From positions 1-34,220 of the forward strand of contig CAIMWA010000408.1 of NCBI GenBank assembly GCA_903845045.1: a stretch of 34,220 bases of DNA, in the 5' to 3' direction. The notes beneath the pieces were generated by a model. That model saw nothing but the letters and a program-made list of their open reading frames with translations. It was not told the origin of the DNA and did no database searches. Of the stretch, positions 15,552 to 24,600 are shown piece after piece; positions within the stretch are counted from its first letter, which is position 1, and each line of letters begins with the position of its first letter. Source of the stretch: an uncultured delta proteobacterium. Its GTDB lineage: Bacteria; Myxococcota_A; Polyangia; Polyangiales; Ga0077539. The position numbers and the translations under genes were made by a program.

Positions 15552-15570
15552 GGGGAGCGATGCGCTCCCC
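15552..15570 (-). terminator. Hairpin after jag
   Basis: GGGGAGCG (15552-15559) and CGCTCCCC (15563-15570) form a perfect 8-bp stem with a 3-nt loop, 8 nt beyond the jag stop. No T-run follows on the minus strand, so termination would be GC-hairpin based or Rho-assisted. It probably ends the rpmH-jag operon. Confidence 0.5.
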
Positions 15571-15578
15571 GGTGGACG

Positions 15579-16079
15579 TCACGGAGGCGGCATCGGGATG
15601 ATCTTGATGCGCCGCTCGTCGCCTTCGCCCTCGCTCTGCGTCGTGACGCCGGTGAAGCGCGCGAGGGCCATGTGCACCGTGCGTCGCTCGCGCGGCGGCA
15701 GCGGCTCCATCAGGATCACCTTGCCTTCGCGCACGCAGCGCTCGCCGAGCTCCTGCGCCATCGTCGTGAGGGTTCGCTCGCGCCGCGCGCGGTAGCCCTC
15801 GGCGTCGACGACGAGGCTCACGCGGTCGCCGTGCACCGTCTTCGACGCCACGCGGTTCGCGAGGAGCTGCAGGGCGTCGATGGTGACCCCCTTGCGCCCC
15901 ACGAGGTTCTTCGCGTCCGGGCCGCTCAGCTCGAGCACCGTATCGCCGCCCTCTTCGCGAACGTTGACGTCCGCGTCGAGGCCCATGGCGATCACGGTGT
16001 CCTTGAGGAACACGCTCGCCGCGTCGACCGCCTTCGGGTCCACCGGTCGCCGGAACGAGGGATCGTTTTCGTCAGACAC
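15579..16079 (-). CDS. jag: Jag/KhpB RNA-binding protein (KH-R3H)
   Basis: A 166-aa cytoplasmic RNA-binding protein. The type II KH domain shows the GxxG loop in GRKGVTIDALQLLANRVA. The C-terminal R3H domain is seen as LPPRERRTVHMALA with the closing strand ERRIKIIPMPP. The N-terminal Jag_N domain of Firmicute homologues is missing, usual for the short form. It starts 3 bp after yidC ends, in the standard rnpA-yidD-yidC-jag order. In other bacteria Jag/KhpB binds many small RNAs and mRNAs and affects envelope synthesis and cell division; its role here is inferred. Confidence 0.93.
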   Translation of the reverse strand: MSDENDPSFRRPVDPKAVDAASVFLKDTVIAMGLDADVNVREEGGDTVLELSGPDAKNLVGRKGVTIDALQLLANRVASKTVHGDRVSLVVDAEGYRARRERTLTTMAQELGERCVREGKVILMEPLPPRERRTVHMALARFTGVTTQSEGEGDERRIKIIPMPPP

Positions 16080-16082
16080 CGC

Positions 16083-17786
16083 TCAGCCTCCACTCAACGC
16101 CTTCACCTGGATCGCCTGACCGCCGCCGGTGCCTGGGCCGCCACCGGACTTCAGCTGGTCCAACTGCCGCTTCGTGTACCACTGCTGGAGCATGCCGAGG
16201 CAGGAGTTCACGAGCATGTACAAAGCCAGACCCGCCGGCAGGAACAACGAGATGCCCGTCAGGAAGATCGGGAAGAAGTACGTCATCATCTTCGCCTGCA
16301 CGGGATCCATGCCCTGCGGGGGCATGAGCTTCTGCTGCAGGAACATCATCGCCCCGAGAACCAGCGGCAGGACATAGAACGGGTCCGGCGCCGAAAGGTC
16401 GTGCCACCACAGCATGAACGGCGCGTGGAACAGCTCGACCGAGGTCTGCAGCGTGGTGTAGAGCGCCCACCAGATCGGGAGCTGCGCGAGCTGCGGAAGG
16501 CACCCGCTGATGGGGTTCACGCCGTGCTTGCGGTAGAGCTCCATCGTGGCGAGGGTCTTCGCCTCCTGGTTCTCGGCGAGGCGCTTGTTGATGTCGTCGA
16601 GCTCGGGCTTGAGCTTCGCCATCATCGCCATGGACTTCATCGACCGCGCGAGCAGCGGCAGCAGCGCCACGCGGATGCACAGCGTGAGCAGCATGATCGC
16701 CGCGCCCCAGTTGTGGACGATGCTGAACAGGAACCGCAGGAACCGCAGGAGCTGCCGCGCGATGAAGGAGAAGAACCCGAGGTTCACGGTGTCCGTGAGC
16801 CGGTGGTCGTCGGTCACCGCGGCGAGCGCCTCGGGCTCCTTCGGCCCGAGGAACACCGTCGCCTCGAAGCGCTGCGTCTCGCCCGTCGCGATCGTCGTCC
16901 GGGGCCAGCCGATGGAGGCGCCGAAGACGCTGCCGATGGGCTCCTCGCCAGCGGCGGCGATGCGGTCCTCGGCGTAGAGACGGCAGCGGGCCTCGTCGTT
17001 GCCGCGAGGCACGATGGCCATCGCGAAGTACGTGTTGCCGATGGCGGCGAAGCTGGCTGCGCCGCTGAGGTCGTCCGTGCGACGGCGCTCGAGGAGCTTG
17101 TCGCGCGGCTCGCGGAAGAGCTCGCCGCCGTGCCGGCAGATGCCCTCCGCGACCTGCCACGGACGCTGCATCATCTTGCCGTTCTCGTCCTCGCGAAGGA
17201 CCCACTGGTAGACCGGCACGCGCGCCTCGACGGAGAGCGGCGCGCCGCGGTTCACCACGCGGGTCTCGACGTCGAGCGTGTACGGCCGCGTCGAACGGTA
17301 GGTGCGCGTGAGCTCCACGCCGTCGCCGGACCACGCGAGCTCGACCTCGTTGTCGCTGATCTGGCGACCTGTGAAGTCCTGGTACATCGGCACCACCGTC
17401 GTGTCGCCGCGCATCACCGTGAGGTCCGAGCGCAGCGAGAGCACGCTCTCATTCCACGTCGACGCGAGGTTCATGCGGTGGTCGGCAGACGGGCGCCCGG
17501 TGCGCGGGTCCACCGGCGCCGTGCGCATCACGAACTGAGGACCGACGAGACGAAGCTCGCGCAGGCCCCCGGAGCGCGTGGTGATCGCGGCGTCGAAGCC
17601 CGCCTGCGCCCGGTTCAGCGGGCTGCGCACGTGGAACGTCTGCTCCGGTGGCCGGCCGGTCTCCGGTGGGGCCGGAATCGGCGTGTGCCCGCCGGGCGGG
17701 GCGTGCGTACGCCCGCGGCCGAGGAACATCCACACCGCGAGGCCGCCGAGGACGAGGAACAGAATGGTGCGCAGCGAGTCCTTCAT
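16083..17786 (-). CDS. yidC: Membrane protein insertase YidC
   Basis: A 567-aa inner-membrane insertase. An N-terminal transmembrane helix (about 7-22) precedes a large periplasmic domain (about 50-335) of the Gram-negative type. The conserved 60 kDa insertase core follows, with five membrane segments: [40 protein letters not shown], the region around [13 protein letters not shown], and [19 protein letters not shown]. Arg372 in CIRVALL matches the conserved groove arginine that receives substrates. The C-terminal tail is short and Gly-rich. ATG 17786 overlaps the yidD stop (ATGA); the longer open frame upstream is only the antisense/overlap of yidD. It inserts membrane proteins with or without SecYEG. 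Confidence 0.96.
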   Translation of the reverse strand: MKDSLRTILFLVLGGLAVWMFLGRGRTHAPPGGHTPIPAPPETGRPPEQTFHVRSPLNRAQAGFDAAITTRSGGLRELRLVGPQFVMRTAPVDPRTGRPSADHRMNLASTWNESVLSLRSDLTVMRGDTTVVPMYQDFTGRQISDNEVELAWSGDGVELTRTYRSTRPYTLDVETRVVNRGAPLSVEARVPVYQWVLREDENGKMMQRPWQVAEGICRHGGELFREPRDKLLERRRTDDLSGAASFAAIGNTYFAMAIVPRGNDEARCRLYAEDRIAAAGEEPIGSVFGASIGWPRTTIATGETQRFEATVFLGPKEPEALAAVTDDHRLTDTVNLGFFSFIARQLLRFLRFLFSIVHNWGAAIMLLTLCIRVALLPLLARSMKSMAMMAKLKPELDDINKRLAENQEAKTLATMELYRKHGVNPISGCLPQLAQLPIWWALYTTLQTSVELFHAPFMLWWHDLSAPDPFYVLPLVLGAMMFLQQKLMPPQGMDPVQAKMMTYFFPIFLTGISLFLPAGLALYMLVNSCLGMLQQWYTKRQLDQLKSGGGPGTGGGQAIQVKALSGG

Positions 17787-18043
17787 GGACGACCGTCCGT
17801 CGGCGCGCAGGCGCCGCAGTGGGCATGGAGTTGCGGAGGCGGGTCGAAGCCGCCGGGGTGAAACGGGTGGCACTTGGCGAGGCGCCGCGCCGCCAGCAGC
17901 GTGCCGCGGGCCGCACCGAAGCGCTCGATGCACGCCGAGGCGTACCGCGAACACGACGGCTCGAAGCGGCACACGTTGCCGAACAGCGGTGACAGCACCG
18001 CACGATAGACGCGGAGAAGCAGCAGGAGGGCGGCGCGAATCAC
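17783..18043 (-). CDS. yidD: Membrane protein insertion efficiency factor YidD
   Basis: An 86-aa protein starting at GTG 18043, which overlaps the rnpA stop (GTGA), and ending inside the yidC start (ATGA). It shows the family signature [19 protein letters not shown], then [20 protein letters not shown] and DPPP. A short amphipathic N-terminal helix ([20 protein letters not shown]) would lie on the membrane. YidD assists YidC-dependent insertion in other bacteria. Coupled translation with rnpA and yidC is expected from the overlaps. Confidence 0.94.
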   Translation of the reverse strand: MIRAALLLLLRVYRAVLSPLFGNVCRFEPSCSRYASACIERFGAARGTLLAARRLAKCHPFHPGGFDPPPQLHAHCGACAPTDGRP

Positions 18044-18435
18044 GTGGGGGTGCCTGCCGGACCAGCGGTCGCAGGGGGTGGCGGTCGGCCACCCACGCGA
18101 CGGCGGGCGAGGGCGGCGCGAATCTCCGCATGCGCGTCCGCAAATGCAAGGGCCGGACAGCCGTCCCTGGCGATCACCACGTGGTCCGTGCCCCGGGCGA
18201 AGAGCTCCGGGTGCAGGCGGAACACCTCGCGGAGCACGCGACGGATGCCGTTGCGCCGCACCGCGGTGCCCGCCTTGCGGCTCGTCACGAGACCCAGACG
18301 CGCAGGCCCGTCGTCGCCTCGTGCTCGCTGGACGAGCACGAGGTGCGCGGCGTGCAGCCGACGGCCGGACTTCTGCGTGGCGAGGAAATCCTCCCTGCGA
18401 AGCACGCGCTGGGACTTGTCGAAGCCCGCGCTCAT
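18040..18435 (-). CDS. rnpA: Ribonuclease P protein component
   Basis: A 131-aa basic protein. The RNR signature is [20 protein letters not shown], preceded by the substrate-cleft strands ([37 protein letters not shown]). It binds the RNase P RNA and helps cleave tRNA 5' leaders. It lies 48 bp downstream of rpmH, with a small hairpin between them. The C-terminal ~20 residues are Pro/Ala/Gly-rich and extend past the usual domain, apparently to give the overlap with yidD. Confidence 0.95.
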   Translation of the reverse strand: MSAGFDKSQRVLRREDFLATQKSGRRLHAAHLVLVQRARGDDGPARLGLVTSRKAGTAVRRNGIRRVLREVFRLHPELFARGTDHVVIARDGCPALAFADAHAEIRAALARRRVGGRPPPPATAGPAGTPT

Positions 18436-18462
18436 CGAAGGGAACGAGTGAGGAAGACCCGA

Positions 18463-18477
18463 GGGCCCTGAAGGCCC
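18463..18477 (-). terminator. Small hairpin between rpmH and rnpA (attenuator candidate)
   Basis: GGGCC and GGCCC (18463-18467, 18473-18477) form a 5-bp GC stem with a 5-nt loop between the rpmH stop and the rnpA start. rpmH is usually made in great excess over rnpA, and such hairpins often cause partial termination or mRNA processing. No T-run is present. Confidence 0.35.
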
Positions 18478-18483
18478 GCGGGG

Positions 18484-18633
18484 CTACTTCTCGTACGTCG
18501 TGACCGACAGGCGCCGACGGCCCTTGGCGCGGCGGTTCTTGATCACGGAACGACCGCCCGCGGTCTTCATGCGCGCGCGGAACCCGTGGGTACGAATGCG
18601 GTGCGTGCGGCTCGGCTGATAGGTGCGCTTCAC
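18484..18633 (-). CDS. rpmH: 50S ribosomal protein L34
   Basis: A 49-aa very basic protein with the L34 signature: [20 protein letters not shown] followed by [20 protein letters not shown]. It starts at GTG 18633, with a clear ribosome site (GAGGAG, 7 nt spacing); the frame is open upstream but the family length and this site fix the start. It is the first gene of the rpmH-rnpA-yidD-yidC-jag cluster. dnaA, often next to rpmH, is not present here. Confidence 0.96.
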   Translation of the reverse strand: MKRTYQPSRTHRIRTHGFRARMKTAGGRSVIKNRRAKGRRRLSVTTYEK

Positions 18634-18658
18634 GATTTTCTCCTCGAACGGGGCGCGC

Positions 18659-18688
18659 AACCAACCACAGGGCACTGCCGGGTGTCAA
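18659..18688 (-). promoter_or_regulatory. Putative rpmH promoter
   Basis: On the minus strand, a perfect -35 TTGACA (18688-18683), an 18-bp spacer and TTGGTT (18664-18659). The -10 is poor, but spacing and location (about 26 nt upstream of the start codon) fit. Confidence 0.45.
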
Positions 18689-18765
18689 GCCGACGGGGCG
18701 CGACGCATGCGAGCACCGAGATCGCGCGCCCACGACCTCGCGAGGAGCTCTGGGCCCGGCCTTCA

Positions 18766-19458
18766 TCATCGGGCCGGCAGCGCCCCGGCGTCGAGAAAGG
18801 AGTACGACCCGTCGCGCGCCACGATCACGTGGTCGAGCAGCGGCAGCTCCACGGCGGCACCCGCGGCGGCGACGCGGCGCGTGAACTCGGCGTCCTCGGC
18901 GCTCGGCGTGGGGTCGCCGGAGGGGTGGTTGTGCACGAGCACCATCGAGGCGCCGCCCTCGCGCAGCGCCAGGCCGAGCACCTCGCGCACGCCGAGGCCC
19001 ACGCCCGACGGCGTTCCCACGGCGAGCACGCGCTCCGCGACGAGCCGCTGCTTCACGTCGAGCACCAGCGCCATGACGCACTCGTCCGGGAGGTCCGCGA
19101 GGCGCGGCGCCCACCCGCGCACCACGTCGGCGCTCGACGTGTACGGCATCCCGCGGCGCGGCACGTCGCAGCGCGCGCGCCGGGCGAGCTCGAGGGCCGC
19201 GCGGAGCTGCGTCGCGCGCACCTCGCCCAGGTCCAGCGCGAGGGAGCCGAGGCTCGCCCGTACGACCCCGCGAAGCCCGCCGTGCGCGGCGAGCAGGAAG
19301 CGAGCGAGGTCGTCGGCCGTCAGCCCCGCGCGGCCGCTTCGAAGGGCGAGGGCGAGCACCTCGACGTCGCTGAGCGCGTCGAGCGCGTGCTGGCGCCAGC
19401 GGGGCAGCGGCGGCGCCGAGGGCCGAGGGTCCTGATCGTTGGCCGGGAGCGTGGTCAT
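18766..19458 (-). CDS. radC: RadC-family JAB/MPN protein
   Basis: A 230-aa protein. The N-terminal helix-hairpin-helix-like region ([20 protein letters not shown]) precedes an MPN/JAB domain with the metal motif at H176-x-H178 ([14 protein letters not shown]), D189 and an upstream Glu in VREVLG, ending [17 protein letters not shown]. The family was once thought to be a DNA repair protein but its biochemical role is unresolved; in E. coli no repair function is supported. No phage or island genes lie beside it, so this looks like the chromosomal copy. The ATG at 19458 has no clear ribosome site. Confidence 0.9.
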   Translation of the reverse strand: MTTLPANDQDPRPSAPPLPRWRQHALDALSDVEVLALALRSGRAGLTADDLARFLLAAHGGLRGVVRASLGSLALDLGEVRATQLRAALELARRARCDVPRRGMPYTSSADVVRGWAPRLADLPDECVMALVLDVKQRLVAERVLAVGTPSGVGLGVREVLGLALREGGASMVLVHNHPSGDPTPSAEDAEFTRRVAAAGAAVELPLLDHVIVARDGSYSFLDAGALPAR

Positions 19459-19512
19459 GCCCCGACGGACTTCACGCGATGTGCCGATGGAAAATGCGGC
19501 GCGATGGGTGTC

Positions 19513-19529
19513 TCCGCCACCCTGGCGGA
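19513..19529 (-). terminator. Hairpin after the coiled-coil lipoprotein gene
   Basis: TCCGCC (19513-19518) and GGCGGA (19524-19529) make a perfect 6-bp stem with a 5-nt loop, 35 nt past the stop of the lipoprotein gene. GC-rich, without a T-run. Confidence 0.33.
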
Positions 19530-19564
19530 CTGGCGGCGGGGGGTGGCGGCGGGGGTGGCGGTGG

Positions 19565-19963
19565 CTACTGCTGGCCCTGGGCGCGCTGCATCATGTTGCT
19601 CACCTCGCGCCGCGCGCCGCGAGCCTGGCTCTGCATGTTCTGCATCTGCTCGGCGAGGCGGCGAACCTCCATCTGCGTCGCCGCGAGCTGCTGCGTCGTC
19701 GCCTGCTGCTGCTGCTGAAGCGCCGTCACCTGCTGCTCCATCGCCGCGCTGCGCTGCTCGAGCATCGCCACGCGCTGCTGCAGGTTCGCCACGTCCGCCG
19801 AGCCCGCCGTGGGCGCCGTCGGCAGCGGCTGCGCGACGCCCGGCTGCGGCATCGCTACGGGAGCCGCCGGGGCCGCCGTCTGCGTGGTCTGCCCGCCGTC
19901 CTCCTCGCGCTTCGCGCACGCCACCGCCAGCAACGCCACCAACCCCACTGCGAACGGTCTCAT
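19565..19963 (-). CDS. Small coiled-coil lipoprotein
   Basis: A 132-aa protein from ATG 19963. The signal peptide ends in a lipobox with Cys16 (LLAVAC). A short Pro/Ala/Thr-rich linker is followed by about 70 residues of heptad-patterned, Gln-rich helix (VANLQQRVAMLEQRSAAMEQ onward), predicted to form a coiled coil. This is the build of Lpp-like or murein-spacer lipoproteins, though no terminal Lys anchor is present. It lies 16 bp after the metallopeptidase gene on the same strand and is probably co-transcribed. Function unknown; a structural envelope role is inferred. Confidence 0.8.
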   Translation of the reverse strand: MRPFAVGLVALLAVACAKREEDGGQTTQTAAPAAPVAMPQPGVAQPLPTAPTAGSADVANLQQRVAMLEQRSAAMEQQVTALQQQQQATTQQLAATQMEVRRLAEQMQNMQSQARGARREVSNMMQRAQGQQ

Positions 19964-19979
19964 CACGATGCCTGCAGAC

Positions 19980-21608
19980 CTATCGGGTTCGGGCGGCCGG
20001 TGCAACGGTCGCGGGCTCCGCGGGGAGCACCCGGCCGCGCGTGCGGAGCGTGTACGACGCCCGGTTTCCGGTGCCCGCGTCGCGCACGTAGACGTAGTGG
20101 TAGCCGGCGTCGACGAGGCGCGAGAGCGTCTCCCGGGGGCCCGTTCCACGCGATGCTGCGACGAGCTCGCCCCGGTGGTCGCGGAGCTCGAGGTCGATGT
20201 CCGTATGGTCGCCGGGCTGGCCCGAGCCCTCGATGAGCAGCTCCAGACCCAGCCAGCCGCGCCCGGGCATCTGCACCCGGTAGACGCGCAGCGCGTCGAG
20301 CCCGTTCTGCGGTCGCGCTCCGCCGCCGCTCGGCGCCGGGTTCGAGAGGCCATCGATCTTTCCACCCGCCGAGCCGGGGACCGCGAGGGTCGAGGGCCAG
20401 TCGCCGTCGTCGTCGGCCGGCAGCACCGCGTTGGCGCCGTGCTCCGTCGCCGGCTCGCCGGTGGCCCGCAGCATCGCGAGCAGCGCCTCGCGCGTCACCA
20501 CCGGAGCGGATCCCGACGACACCTGCCGCAGGAACGTTCCTAGCGCCGGGTACGCCGCGGGGTCGTCGTGCGCGGCCATCATCGCGCGCAGCACCACCGC
20601 GGGATCCACGGCCACGCCGTCATGGTCCTCGTCGTCCCAGCCGTCGCGACCGTCGATGAGGTCCCAGAGCACCGACGAGACCGTGAGCTCCGAGCCGATG
20701 CCGCGCGGACCCGACGGGGTGCGCTCGAGGTCGTCGTCGACGCGCATGCTCCCGCCCGGCTCGAGGCCGATGGTGTCGCGGTAGTGCGGATCTCGCCGCA
20801 CGGCGCTCGAGAACCACGTCGCGCGGCCCTCCTCCCACGCGAGGCCGGGGTCGATGAGGAACCCGCCGGGGTGCGATCCGCCCGTCGACGAATTGCTCGA
20901 GAGGCGGTCGAAGACGAAGTGCCCGAACTCGTGGAGGATGATCCCCTCGTCGTGCTCGTCGGTGTCGGTGCTGCGCTGCTGGCCGGGCCCTCCGCCCAGC
21001 AGCTCGAGGCAGAAGCGACCCGATCGGACCGGGCGCTCGCCGCGGTAGTAGCTCCACTCGGTGGTGACCCCGCGACCCCAGTAGACCATCAGCGGAGGGA
21101 GGGTCACGCCGGTCCATGCACGCGTCGCGTCGAAGCCGCGCAGCGCCGTGTCGACGATGTGGAACGCGCCCGCGATGCCGCCCGGCGTCGCGTCCGCGGC
21201 GACGAGATCGAGGGGGTGCGAGGCGTCCGGCCTGGGCACGCGGAGCGCGTGCGTCGACACCCCGTCGGCCTCGCCGGAGACCCGAAGATCGCCGCCGTCG
21301 TGGAGCACGTGCGCGTACACCGCGAGCTCCGTTGCCGGCGCGGGCGCGTCGAGGGAGAAGCGGCCTTCGGCGTCGGTCACGGTGCGGGCGAGGGGACGGT
21401 GATCGTCGGCCTCGGCGACCACCTCGACGAAGCGCGCCGGGCGTCGCTCGAGGTCCTGCGAGGCGCCGTGGGGCGTCGGGTGCCGGGCCTCGTACCGGAC
21501 GACGCCGCGGTACGTGGCGGGCGTGGGCGGAGCGGCGTGCTGCACGGCCGGGCGGCCGGCGGCGCAGGCCGTGAGGGCGAGCGTGAGCGGGAGGGCGGAG
21601 CGCAGCAT
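19980..21608 (-). CDS. Lipoprotein with HEFGH zinc metallopeptidase-like domain
   Basis: A 542-aa lipoprotein from ATG 21608 (lipobox LTAC, Cys15). An upstream ATG at 21629 lies before a candidate -10 and gives a poorer signal. Residues ~30-115 look like a carboxypeptidase-regulatory beta sandwich (TVTDAEGRFSLDAPAP). The catalytic-type motif HEFGH spans 226-230, and about 25 residues later AWEEGRATWFSS supplies a Glu that fits the third zinc ligand of gluzincins. The C-terminal part ends in a PPC-like beta domain (YHYVYVRDAGTG, YTLRTRGR). It should face the periplasm or cell surface and could be a secreted-type protease. It is divergent from smc. Confidence 0.85.
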   Translation of the reverse strand: MLRSALPLTLALTACAAGRPAVQHAAPPTPATYRGVVRYEARHPTPHGASQDLERRPARFVEVVAEADDHRPLARTVTDAEGRFSLDAPAPATELAVYAHVLHDGGDLRVSGEADGVSTHALRVPRPDASHPLDLVAADATPGGIAGAFHIVDTALRGFDATRAWTGVTLPPLMVYWGRGVTTEWSYYRGERPVRSGRFCLELLGGGPGQQRSTDTDEHDEGIILHEFGHFVFDRLSSNSSTGGSHPGGFLIDPGLAWEEGRATWFSSAVRRDPHYRDTIGLEPGGSMRVDDDLERTPSGPRGIGSELTVSSVLWDLIDGRDGWDDEDHDGVAVDPAVVLRAMMAAHDDPAAYPALGTFLRQVSSGSAPVVTREALLAMLRATGEPATEHGANAVLPADDDGDWPSTLAVPGSAGGKIDGLSNPAPSGGGARPQNGLDALRVYRVQMPGRGWLGLELLIEGSGQPGDHTDIDLELRDHRGELVAASRGTGPRETLSRLVDAGYHYVYVRDAGTGNRASYTLRTRGRVLPAEPATVAPAARTR

Positions 21609-21676
21609 CGGGGAGCCGGACGGTACCATTCCGCGGGGCGGGGTTTCTGGTAGGGTGCCGCCGCGCCGGTGCCCCG
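21609..21676. promoter_or_regulatory. Divergent start region between the metallopeptidase gene and smc
   Basis: Two TAnnnT hexamers face outward: TACCGT on the minus strand (21625-21620), 11 nt before ATG 21608, and TAGGGT on the plus strand (21651-21656), 20 nt before ATG 21677. Neither has a good TTGACA at the right distance, so this is a weak call. Confidence 0.3.
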
Positions 21677-24600
21677 ATGAAGATCCGCAAGCTCGAGATG
21701 CAGGGCTTCAAGTCCTTCGTGGACCGCACCGTGCTGACCTTCGATCAGGACGTCACCGCCGTCGTGGGTCCCAACGGCTGCGGCAAGAGCAACACCGTCG
21801 ACGCGATCCGGTGGTGCATGGGCGAGCAGAGCGCGCGGCACCTGCGCGGTCGCTCCATGGACGACGTCATCTTCAACGGCTCCGACAGCCGTCCGCCGCA
21901 CGCCTTCGCCGAGGTCACGCTGACCTTCGAGAACCGCGACGGCCTCGCGCCCCCGGAATTCTCGGCGTACCCCGAGATCGCCGTGACCCGCCGCCTCGCG
22001 CGCGATGGCACCAGCGACTACTTCATCAACAAGACCCCGGTGCGCCTCATGGACGTCACGGGGCTCTTCCTCGGCTCCGGCGCGGGCACCAAGGCCTACT
22101 CCATCGTCGAGCAGGGCCGCGTCGGCCTCATCGTCACGTCGAAGCCCGAGGACCGCCGCGCGCTGCTCGAAGAGGCCGCGGGCATCACGCGCTTCAAGGC
22201 GCGCAAGAAGCTCGCCGAACGCCGCCTCGAGCTGACCCGGCAGAACCTGCTCCGCGTGAGCGACCTCCTCGGCGAGATCGAGAAGGGGCTCGGCGCTCTG
22301 CGACGGCAGGCCGCCAAGGCCGAGCGCTTCAAGGCCTATCGCGCCGAGCAGCGGGAGCTCGAACTCTTCGTCGCGAGCTTCCGGTACGGCGAACTTTCGG
22401 CGCAGTCCGAGCGCACCGTCATCGAGCTCGAGGCCGCCACCGCGCGCCTCGACGGCACCACGCTGGCGCTGCGTCGCAGCGAGGCCGAGGCCGAAGGGCT
22501 CCGCGCCGAGACGTTCACCGCCGAGTCGTCGCTCGAGCGCGCGAACAGCGACTCCTACGCCGCCGACAACGAGGTGCGCCGCCTCGACGCCGAGCTGCAC
22601 CGCGTGCGGGACCAGCGCGCCGCGGGCCAGCGCCGCACCGTCGACGCTCGCCGGGAGCTCGCGGAGATCGACGCCAGCAACCACACCCTCGCCACCGAGC
22701 GCGACGCGCTGCAGGTCGACCTCGACCGAGCGGCGTACGTCGAAGAGGAGGAGACCGAGCGTCTCATCGCCGCCGAGGCGAAGCTCCGTGACGTGCGCGA
22801 GCGCCTCGCCGCCGTCGACTCGGCGTTGAAGGTGCACCGCGACGCGGCCATGGAGGCCGAGCGCGCTCTCGCCACCGCCGAGGCCACCCGCGCCGGCGTC
22901 GGGCGCCGTCTCCGAGACGCCGAGGAGCGCGGGGCGCGGCTCCGCGGGGAGTCTCGCGCCATCGAGCGTCGCAACGTCGAGATCGAGCGCGAGGCTGCGC
23001 TGGCGGGCGTGTCGCTCGAGCGCGTGCGCCGGGAGCGCGAGCAGAAGGTCGCCGTGCGGGCCACGTTGGAGGGCGAGCAGGCCCCCGCGCGGGCCGCGCG
23101 CGAAGCTGCGGAGCGGGCCCTCGTCGAGGCGCGCCGGGATCGTGAGCGTGCGTCGGCGCGGCTCGTGGCCCTGCGCGAGGTGGCCAAGCGCCACGAGGGC
23201 GTCGGCAAGGGCGTGCGTGCGCTCCTCGACGGGCGCGATCCCGCCGTGCGGGGCCTCGCCGCCGACGCCATCGAGTCCGACGGCGAGTGGGCCCTCGCCA
23301 TCGCGACCGCCCTCGGCGACCGCTGGCAGGACGTGCTCGTGGCCACCCTCGACGACGGCGTGCGCCTGCTCGAGACGCTGCGTGCCGGGCGCGTCGGACG
23401 CGCGGCGGTGGTCCCCGCGGCGATCGGCGCCGACGTCGTCGACGAGTCCGCATCGGCGGTGCCTGCGGGCGAGGGCGTGCGCGGTCTGCTGCTGTCGCAC
23501 GTGCGCAACCCCGAGCGGCTGCCTCCGACGGTGGCCGCGGCGCTGCGCGGCGTCGTGGTCGTCGAGTCGCTCGCGGTGGCCGCGCGCCTCGCCGCCGAAT
23601 GTCCCGGTGCGTGGCGCTACGTGACCGCCCACGGCGAGCTCTTCGATCCCGCCGGGCGCGTCGTCGGAGGCGTTCCCGAGGCAGCCGGTGCGGGCTTGCT
23701 GACGACGCTCTCGGAGATTCGCACCCTCGAGCCGCGCGTCACCGCCCTCGACGCCCAGGTCGCGGACTGCGTCGCCGCGGTCGCCGAGGCCGCGCAGCGC
23801 GTCGCCGCCGCGACCGAGGCCCTCGACGCCGCGCGCGCCGACCTGCACGCCCACGAGCTCGCGCTGGTGATGGCCGAGCGCGACGCCAAGGCCCACGAGG
23901 CCGAGCTCGCGCAGGGTCGCCTGCGCCTCGCGTCGCTCGGGCGGGAGCTCGAGGTCGCCGAGAAGGTCGTCGCCGACGCCTTGCGCGAGGACGCCGCCCT
24001 CGATCGCACCGTCTCTGAAGCGGGATCCCGCCGCGACCGTGCCCGCGAGGCGCTGGCGTCGGGCGAGGCCGAAGGATCGCAGTTCCGCGGCGAGGTCGAG
24101 TACGCCAACGGCAGGGTCACCGACGCGAAGGTGGTCGCGGCACGGGCTCGCGAGAAGTCCAGCGCGGCGCGCAACGCGGTGCAGCGTCTCGAGCGCTCCG
24201 TCGAAGAGCTCCGCGTGCGCGGCGACCGCCTGCGCACCGAGCTCGACGCGCTGGCGGCATCGGAGCGCGTCGCCGCCGAGCGCGAGGGCGTGCTGTCGAC
24301 CGACGGTGCCCGTGCCGTCGAGGACGCCGCCCGTAGGCAGCAGGTCGCGGCCGAGGCCCGGCGCGCCTTCGACACGTGCCGCGAAGCGCTCGGGGCCGTC
24401 GACGGTCGCCTTCGGGAGATCCGCGGACGTCGCGAGGCGCTCGGTCGCGACGCCACGGCGCTCGAGCTTCGAAGCCGCGAGCAGACCCTGGCCATCGAGC
24501 ACCTCGTGTCATCGGTGGCCGAGCGCCATCAGGTGGCGCTGCCGACGGAGCGCGAGCGCTTCGCCGACCGCGGGGCTCCCGAGGCCGCGGACCGCGCCCG

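Noticed and set aside
14148..17861. A plus-strand open frame of more than 1200 codons, antisense to yidC and jag
   Set aside because: It runs opposite to the clearly recognisable yidC, jag and J-like genes. Its translation is Arg/His-rich with no family motif, the normal product of GC-rich antisense codons.
17787..18149. Extended N-terminus of YidC up to 18149
   Set aside because: The extra region is the yidD gene and the end of rnpA read in another frame; ATG 17786 begins with the proper first membrane helix.
18634..18765. Replication origin beside rpmH
   Set aside because: rpmH can neighbour dnaA and oriC, but no DnaA-box cluster, A/T-rich unwinding region or dnaA gene is seen here.
18766..19458. 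RadC as a sign of a phage or genomic island
   Set aside because: radC-like genes occur on islands, but no integrase, phage or plasmid gene lies nearby and the base composition is like the surroundings.
21377..24502. A minus-strand open frame of about 1040 codons, antisense to smc
   Set aside because: It lies opposite the smc coding sequence, has no ribosome site or motif, and shows the composition expected of a shadow.
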